The translations under genes and the position numbers were made by a program. Shown piece by piece: positions 59,684 through 64,000 of a stretch of DNA of 64,000 nucleotides. Location of the stretch: contig NZ_JQMS01000001.1 in assembly GCF_000744835.1 (NCBI RefSeq), forward strand, positions 3,534,001 to 3,598,000. The letters are read 5' to 3'. The stretch's first letter is position 1. Each line of letters begins with the position of its first letter. The notes under the pieces were generated by a model. That model was not told where the DNA came from and did no database searches. It saw only the letters and a list, made by a program, of their open reading frames with translations. The DNA comes from Flavobacterium sp. 83. GTDB lineage: Bacteria; Bacteroidota; Bacteroidia; Flavobacteriales; Flavobacteriaceae.

Positions 59684-61513
59684 ATGACAAATAATCTTAA
59701 ACTTTATTTCAAAACTGCGCAATCAGCAAAGATTGGGATTTGGGAACTCAATTTAGAAACCAATTTAGTTTATTGGAATACTGTTACTAGATACATCCAC
59801 GAAGTTCCTAATTATTTTATTCCAAGTATAGAAAAGGGATTTTTTTTTTACACTGAAGGTGAAAATAGAATTAAAATCAAATACTTAATTGAAAGAGCTA
59901 TTAATGAAGGAATTCCATTCAATGATAAATTTCAAATTACTACAGCTAAAGGTAATATAAAATATGTAGAAAGTATAGGACAATTAGTTTACAAAAACGA
60001 AAAACCTTATAAATTAATTGGTACTTTTCAAGACATTACAAAAGAGCAAAATTTAATCAATGAACTTGAATTAAATGTTGAAAAATTTTCTTCAATTTTC
60101 TCGAGTGCTAATGATGCAATTATAATCATTAACACTTCAAACGGAATTATAACCGATTGTAACCCAAGAACAGCAACTCTTACTGGTTACGAATGCACTG
60201 AATTAATAGGTTTACATAATTTAGAATTATTCCCTTTAGAATATAAAAGACAAGTCCGATTTATTCAATATTATAATTTAACTAAGGACGAATATGCAAT
60301 AAATGAAACCTATATAGAATCTAAATCTGGTCAGTCAATACCAGTAGAAATTGCTTCTGGGAAAAAATTTCAGGTGAATCAAATCACTTATTTAGTATGC
60401 TTCATAAGAGATATCAGTGAAAGAAAAAACATTGAAGAAAAACTAAAATTATTATCTCTCGCTGCTTCAGAAACAACTGATACTATTGTAATTGCAAATC
60501 CAAATGGTGAGGCTATATGGGCAAATCAAGCCTATCTTGATTTGACAGGCTTAAATATGAATGAAGTTATAGGTCAAAAACCAGGACATTTATCAAAAGG
60601 TCCTGAAACAGATGCACAAACTACTGATGCGATGCGAAAAGCAATTCAGGATAAAGAAAGCATAAAAATTATCATTCTGAATTACAATAAGAAAAAAGAG
60701 AAATACTGGTTTGAATTGAATATCACTACTGTTTTTGACAGTCAAAATAATTTTATAAATTTTGTTGGAGTGGGCCGAGATGTTACCCTCCGAATTGAAA
60801 AAGAAATTGAACTTAACCATCTATTAGAAGTCACCAGTCAACAAAACAATAAACTTTATAACTTTGCTCATATTGTATCTCATAATATTAGGTCCCACAG
60901 CAGTAATTTAGCGATGATTGTAGATGTAATTGAAAATACTGAAGATATTGAAGAGAAGCTTTCATATTTTGATTTATTTAAAGAAGGAACTGATAAATTA
61001 TCGGAAACGATTGAATATTTAAATGAAATTATAACAATTCAACAAAAAACAAATATTGAAAAGAAAACGATTGTTTTAAAAGACGAAATTGAAAAAACGA
61101 AGAAATCATTGAGTTTGGTTATCAAAGAAAGTCAGATAACAATAACACATTCAATTCCTGCAGATTTAACTGTAAAAGTAATCCCAGCATATTTAGATAG
61201 TATTTTACTTAATTTATTTACTAATGCAATAAAATATAAATCGTCAGAGCGCAACGCTATTCTAGAAATTGATTATGAAGTTAATAAAAACCATACCATT
61301 ATAACCTTTAAAGACAATGGACTAGGATTGGACTTAAAGAAAAATGGGCATAAAATTTTTGGTATGTATAAGACTTTCCATGGTAATGAAGATGCCAAAG
61401 GAATTGGATTATTTATAACCAAAAATCAACTGGAGGCCATGGATGGAAAAATTGAAGTAGAAAGTGAAGTAGGTTTAGGTTCTGTTTTTAAAATCTTTTT
61501 AAATGAAAAATAA
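59684..61513 (+). CDS. PAS-domain sensor histidine kinase
   Basis: 609-aa cytosolic kinase without transmembrane segments. Three PAS domains: about 10-120, 125-255 (IFSSANDAIIIINTSNGIIT) and 255-380 (LAASETTDTIVIANPNGEAI). The dimerisation/phosphoacceptor helix is NFAHIVSHNIRSHSSNLAMI, with H in SHNIRSH. The ATPase domain has LFTNAIKYKSSE (N box), FKDNGLGLDL and GIGLFITKNQLEAMDGKIEV (G boxes). The response regulator gene begins inside its last codons (11-bp overlap), so the two act together; ligand unknown. Confidence 0.92.
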   Translation: MTNNLKLYFKTAQSAKIGIWELNLETNLVYWNTVTRYIHEVPNYFIPSIEKGFFFYTEGENRIKIKYLIERAINEGIPFNDKFQITTAKGNIKYVESIGQLVYKNEKPYKLIGTFQDITKEQNLINELELNVEKFSSIFSSANDAIIIINTSNGIITDCNPRTATLTGYECTELIGLHNLELFPLEYKRQVRFIQYYNLTKDEYAINETYIESKSGQSIPVEIASGKKFQVNQITYLVCFIRDISERKNIEEKLKLLSLAASETTDTIVIANPNGEAIWANQAYLDLTGLNMNEVIGQKPGHLSKGPETDAQTTDAMRKAIQDKESIKIIILNYNKKKEKYWFELNITTVFDSQNNFINFVGVGRDVTLRIEKEIELNHLLEVTSQQNNKLYNFAHIVSHNIRSHSSNLAMIVDVIENTEDIEEKLSYFDLFKEGTDKLSETIEYLNEIITIQQKTNIEKKTIVLKDEIEKTKKSLSLVIKESQITITHSIPADLTVKVIPAYLDSILLNLFTNAIKYKSSERNAILEIDYEVNKNHTIITFKDNGLGLDLKKNGHKIFGMYKTFHGNEDAKGIGLFITKNQLEAMDGKIEVESEVGLGSVFKIFLNEK

Positions 61514-61904
61514 ATTAACTTATATTATTGATGACGATAAGATGTCAGTAAAATTGATGACTATTCTTATGGCCAAAAACAAATTTTGCGAGGAAGTACA
61601 TCCTTTTAATAACGCTCAATTTGCTATAACTAAATTAAAACAAAATTGTATTGAAAATGAAAATCTACCCGATGCCATTTTGCTTGATTTGAATATGCCT
61701 GTCATGGATGGCTGGCAATTTTTGGATGAATTTATTCAATTACCAATAAAAAAAGAAATTTCAATTTTTATTATCACCTCTTCAATTGATCCCATTGATA
61801 TTGAAATATCAAAAAAATACAGCGTAGTAAAAGACTATATTTTAAAACCTATTAGGGTCCAAAAATTGAATGAGCTATGTATAATAATTGGTGAAATAAA
61901 CTAA
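61503..61904 (+). CDS. Single-domain response regulator
   Basis: 133-aa receiver domain only: YIIDDDKMSVKLM (acidic pocket), AILLDLNMPVMDGWQFLDEF (phosphoacceptor D about residue 62), IITSS and the conserved K in YILKPI. It has no output domain and is probably regulated by the overlapping kinase. The start overlaps the kinase stop by 11 bp. Confidence 0.92.
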   Translation: MKNKLTYIIDDDKMSVKLMTILMAKNKFCEEVHPFNNAQFAITKLKQNCIENENLPDAILLDLNMPVMDGWQFLDEFIQLPIKKEISIFIITSSIDPIDIEISKKYSVVKDYILKPIRVQKLNELCIIIGEIN

Positions 61905-61968
61905 ATCCTGTTTGACAGTAACAAATCCTTATCTTGCTCGTCCTATATACAACTTAAAAACGGGCACT

Positions 61969-62883
61969 TTGGAAATCATACTCTCTATTAAAAATCTCAA
62001 AAAACGTTATGGCAGTGTACAAGCCTTGAAAGACGTTTCATTCGACATATATAAAGGTAATGTTTACGGAATTCTTGGTCCCAACGGTAGCGGGAAATCT
62101 ACAACATTAGGAATTGTTTTAAATGTTGTTAATAAAACTTCTGGAGCATACAGCTGGTTTGGTGGAACTATGGAAACTCACGATGCATTAAAAAAAGTGG
62201 GAGCCATTATAGAGAGACCTAATTTCTATCCGTATATGACGGCAAAAGAAAACTTAGAATTGGTTTGCAAAATAAAAGGGATAAATTATTCAAAAGTAAA
62301 TGAAAAACTGGAATTAGTAGGTTTAATAGACCGGCAAGACAGTAAATTCAGTACTTTTTCTCTTGGAATGAAACAACGCTTAGCGATAGCTTCTGCCCTA
62401 CTGAATGATCCAGAGATTTTAATTCTTGACGAACCCACAAATGGTTTAGACCCACAAGGAATTCATCAAATAAGAGATATAATCAAACAAATCGCTGCCA
62501 AAGGAACTACTATTTTACTTGCCTCCCATTTATTGGATGAAGTTGAAAAAGTTTGTACTCATGCACTCGTTTTAAGAAAAGGCGAAATTTTATATTCTGG
62601 TTTAGTTGGGGGTATGTCTACCAATGAAGGATTCTTTGAGTTGGAAACTGATGACAATGAAAATTTAGTATTCATTTTAAACACTCATCCTGCAGTAAAA
62701 AACATTGTAAATGAAGGTCAAAAAGTTTTAGTTTACTTAAAACATGATTGGGAAGCGAGGGAATTAAATCAATTCCTTTTCGAAAAAAACATTGTATTAA
62801 GTCATTTAGTTAAACGAAAAAACAGCTTAGAAGAGCAATTTTTGGAATTAACAAATAATACAAAACCAACTATCAAAAACTAG
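61969..62883 (+). CDS. ABC transporter ATP-binding protein (ABC-2 type exporter)
   Basis: 304-aa ATPase. Walker A GILGPNGSGKSTT, signature FSLGMKQRLAIASALL, Walker B EILILDEPTNGLDP, and the H-loop LLASHLLDEV. A C-terminal extension (about 225-304) is typical of ABC-2 exporters. The start is uncertain: the frame is open from a TTG at 61912, and I chose the TTG at 61969, which is adjacent to the family's conserved N-terminus (SIKNLKKRYGSVQALKDVSF). Followed four bases later by the permease gene. Confidence 0.9.
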   Translation: MEIILSIKNLKKRYGSVQALKDVSFDIYKGNVYGILGPNGSGKSTTLGIVLNVVNKTSGAYSWFGGTMETHDALKKVGAIIERPNFYPYMTAKENLELVCKIKGINYSKVNEKLELVGLIDRQDSKFSTFSLGMKQRLAIASALLNDPEILILDEPTNGLDPQGIHQIRDIIKQIAAKGTTILLASHLLDEVEKVCTHALVLRKGEILYSGLVGGMSTNEGFFELETDDNENLVFILNTHPAVKNIVNEGQKVLVYLKHDWEARELNQFLFEKNIVLSHLVKRKNSLEEQFLELTNNTKPTIKN

Positions 62884-62887
62884 AATA

Positions 62888-63724
62888 ATGAAACGACTTC
62901 TCTCAATAGAACTACAAAAAATATGGAAAAACAAAGCAAGCCGTGTTTTGACTTTGGCTTATTTTATTTTACTGACCTTTATTGCCTCAATAGCTTCGAT
63001 TAAATTTGATTTGGGCATTTTTAAACTTCATCTTGCCGAAATGGGTATTTTTAATTTCCCTTTCATTTGGCATTTCAATACCTATGTTGCAGCTATTTTA
63101 AAATTATTTTTGGCTATTGTTATCGTTTCTATGATGGCAAACGAATACAGCTACGGCACATTAAAACAAAATTTGATTGACGGAATGAGCAAAAAAGAAT
63201 TTATTATGTCAAAATTTTTGACAATAATTTTATTTGCTGCAGTATCAACAGTTTTTGTGTTTATAATGTCATTAATTTTAGGATTTAGCTTTTCATCTTA
63301 CACTGAAATTGGTATCGTTTTCTCTGATTTAGAATATATTTTAGCCTATTTTATAAAATTAATTGGATTTTTCTCTTTCTGTTTATTCTTGGGAATACTG
63401 GTAAAACGTTCTGCATTTGCTCTTGGATTCCTATTAGTATGGAATATTATTGAAGGAATAGTTAAAGGAATTCTAACTTTTAAAATATTTCCTGATAGCG
63501 ATAAAGCATCCTATATAACACAGTTTTTCCCTTTGGAATCCATGTCCAATTTAATCGTGGAACCATTCTCCAGATTATCAATCATTAAATCTATTGGAAA
63601 CCAAATTGGAATAGAAAACGGTAAAGATTACGGTGTTCATTTCTCGTCTATAATAATCGTTTTATGTTGGACTGGAATTTTTACATTCTTATCCTATCGC
63701 TTATTAAAAAATAGAGATTTGTAG
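62888..63724 (+). CDS. ABC-2 type transporter permease
   Basis: 278-aa membrane protein with six helices. MKRLLSIELQKIWKNKASRV is the cytosolic N-terminus common to this group, and MMANEYSYGTLKQNLIDGMSKKEF the coupling loop. Pairs with the upstream ATPase. Substrate unknown; in flavobacteria similar pairs occur near gliding or secretion genes, but nothing here ties it to those. Confidence 0.88.
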   Translation: MKRLLSIELQKIWKNKASRVLTLAYFILLTFIASIASIKFDLGIFKLHLAEMGIFNFPFIWHFNTYVAAILKLFLAIVIVSMMANEYSYGTLKQNLIDGMSKKEFIMSKFLTIILFAAVSTVFVFIMSLILGFSFSSYTEIGIVFSDLEYILAYFIKLIGFFSFCLFLGILVKRSAFALGFLLVWNIIEGIVKGILTFKIFPDSDKASYITQFFPLESMSNLIVEPFSRLSIIKSIGNQIGIENGKDYGVHFSSIIIVLCWTGIFTFLSYRLLKNRDL

Positions 63725-63739
63725 TATCTTTACAGAGCT

Positions 63740-64000
63740 ATGAAATGTATAAAAATAATCTTATTTTACATATTCATTCGTTGCTCTATTTTTAGTGCAA
63801 CGGGGCAATCTATTTTAGTAAACGACACTTATAGTCCAAAGCAACTCATTGAAAATGTTTTAGTTAATAACAGTTCCTGTGCTTCAATTTCTAGTCCGAT
63901 TGCAACAGGAGATACTTTCACTCCAAGTAAAAAAAGTTATGCCTATTTTAACAGTCAGGGAGGAAGTTTCCCTTTTACCGAAGGCGTGCTTTTAAGTACT
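63740..64000 (+). CDS. Choice-of-anchor L domain protein (5' part, truncated by window edge)
   Basis: First 87 codons of a longer gene. A signal peptide (about residues 1-22, ending ATGQ) is followed by NDTYSPKQLIENVLVNNSSC and YAYFNSQGGSFPFTEGVLLS, the start of the choice-of-anchor L domain. Such proteins usually end in a T9SS type B sorting signal and are large surface adhesins; the C-terminus is outside the window. A near -7 match TATCTTTA (63725-63732) is eight bases upstream of the ATG. Confidence 0.8.
   Translation, partial: MKCIKIILFYIFIRCSIFSATGQSILVNDTYSPKQLIENVLVNNSSCASISSPIATGDTFTPSKKSYAYFNSQGGSFPFTEGVLLST

Overview
The window looks like a chromosomal segment of a Flavobacterium-like member of the Bacteroidetes. 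It is AT-rich and shows no obvious Shine-Dalgarno sites. Promoters follow the Bacteroidetes pattern (TTTG near -33, TAnnTTTG near -7). Typical family-level markers are present: ccoN-ccoO fusion, DUF5606, 2TM-domain proteins, a LytTR/LytS pair, a TonB-dependent receptor, and a choice-of-anchor L secreted protein at the right edge. No rRNA or tRNA gene was seen.

Left end (1-6000), accessory DNA. A parDE toxin-antitoxin pair with a perfect 24-bp palindromic operator lies beside a large type II-C-like cas9 with all RuvC and HNH catalytic residues intact. A small HIRAN-domain gene is coupled to cas9 by an ATGA overlap, and a convincing tracrRNA with its own terminator lies upstream on the opposite strand. 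There is no cas1, cas2 or CRISPR array in the visible sequence, so the locus is a solitary effector plus tracrRNA unless an array lies left of the window or elsewhere. The HIRAN frame is cut by a TAA and continues for 28 plausible codons.

6000-27700, mostly core genes. A DUF349 coiled-coil protein and two small unknown proteins are followed by a microaerobic respiration block: hemN, the complete cbb3 oxidase set (ccoI, ccoS, ccoNO, ccoQ, ccoP, ccoG, ccoH and a SauE/TsuA-like exporter) and a divergent Crp/Fnr regulator. Three near-identical FNR-type boxes sit exactly 29.5 bp upstream of the -7 element of hemN, ccoS and ccoI, which defines a local regulon. Housekeeping genes follow: mazG, DUF5606, def, an FUSC-family protein, mqo, ruvX and a methyltransferase.

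27700-38400: dapD, then an LPS/core glycan cluster (three glycosyltransferases, a Kdo-kinase-like protein on the other strand, a GT4 enzyme), then sua5, cca, ctaA, a CDP-alcohol phosphatidyltransferase and a CsbD-like stress protein. A 445-bp cassette with 25-bp terminal inverted repeats carrying a GxxExxY gene fits exactly between the sua5 stop and the cca start.

38400-44500: a signalling block on the minus strand, consisting of a TonB receptor, a secreted TPR-like protein, a LytS-type kinase fused to a 2TM domain, two free 2TM proteins and a LytTR regulator. A shared 31-bp sequence (27/31 identical) lies at the same distance from the -7 elements of both transcription units and is a good candidate operator for the LytTR regulator.

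44500-64000: an acetyltransferase, a VOC protein, a ClC transporter, an HPP-family protein, a pRiA4b ORF-3-like protein, an NdpA-like nucleoid protein, a large GAF protein convergent with an HD-DUF5706 (Pycsar-effector-like) membrane protein, a 1243-aa phosphoesterase/outer-membrane barrel fusion, an SdiA-regulated-like lipoprotein, a conserved unknown, a PAS histidine kinase with response regulator, an ABC exporter, and the start of a choice-of-anchor L protein.
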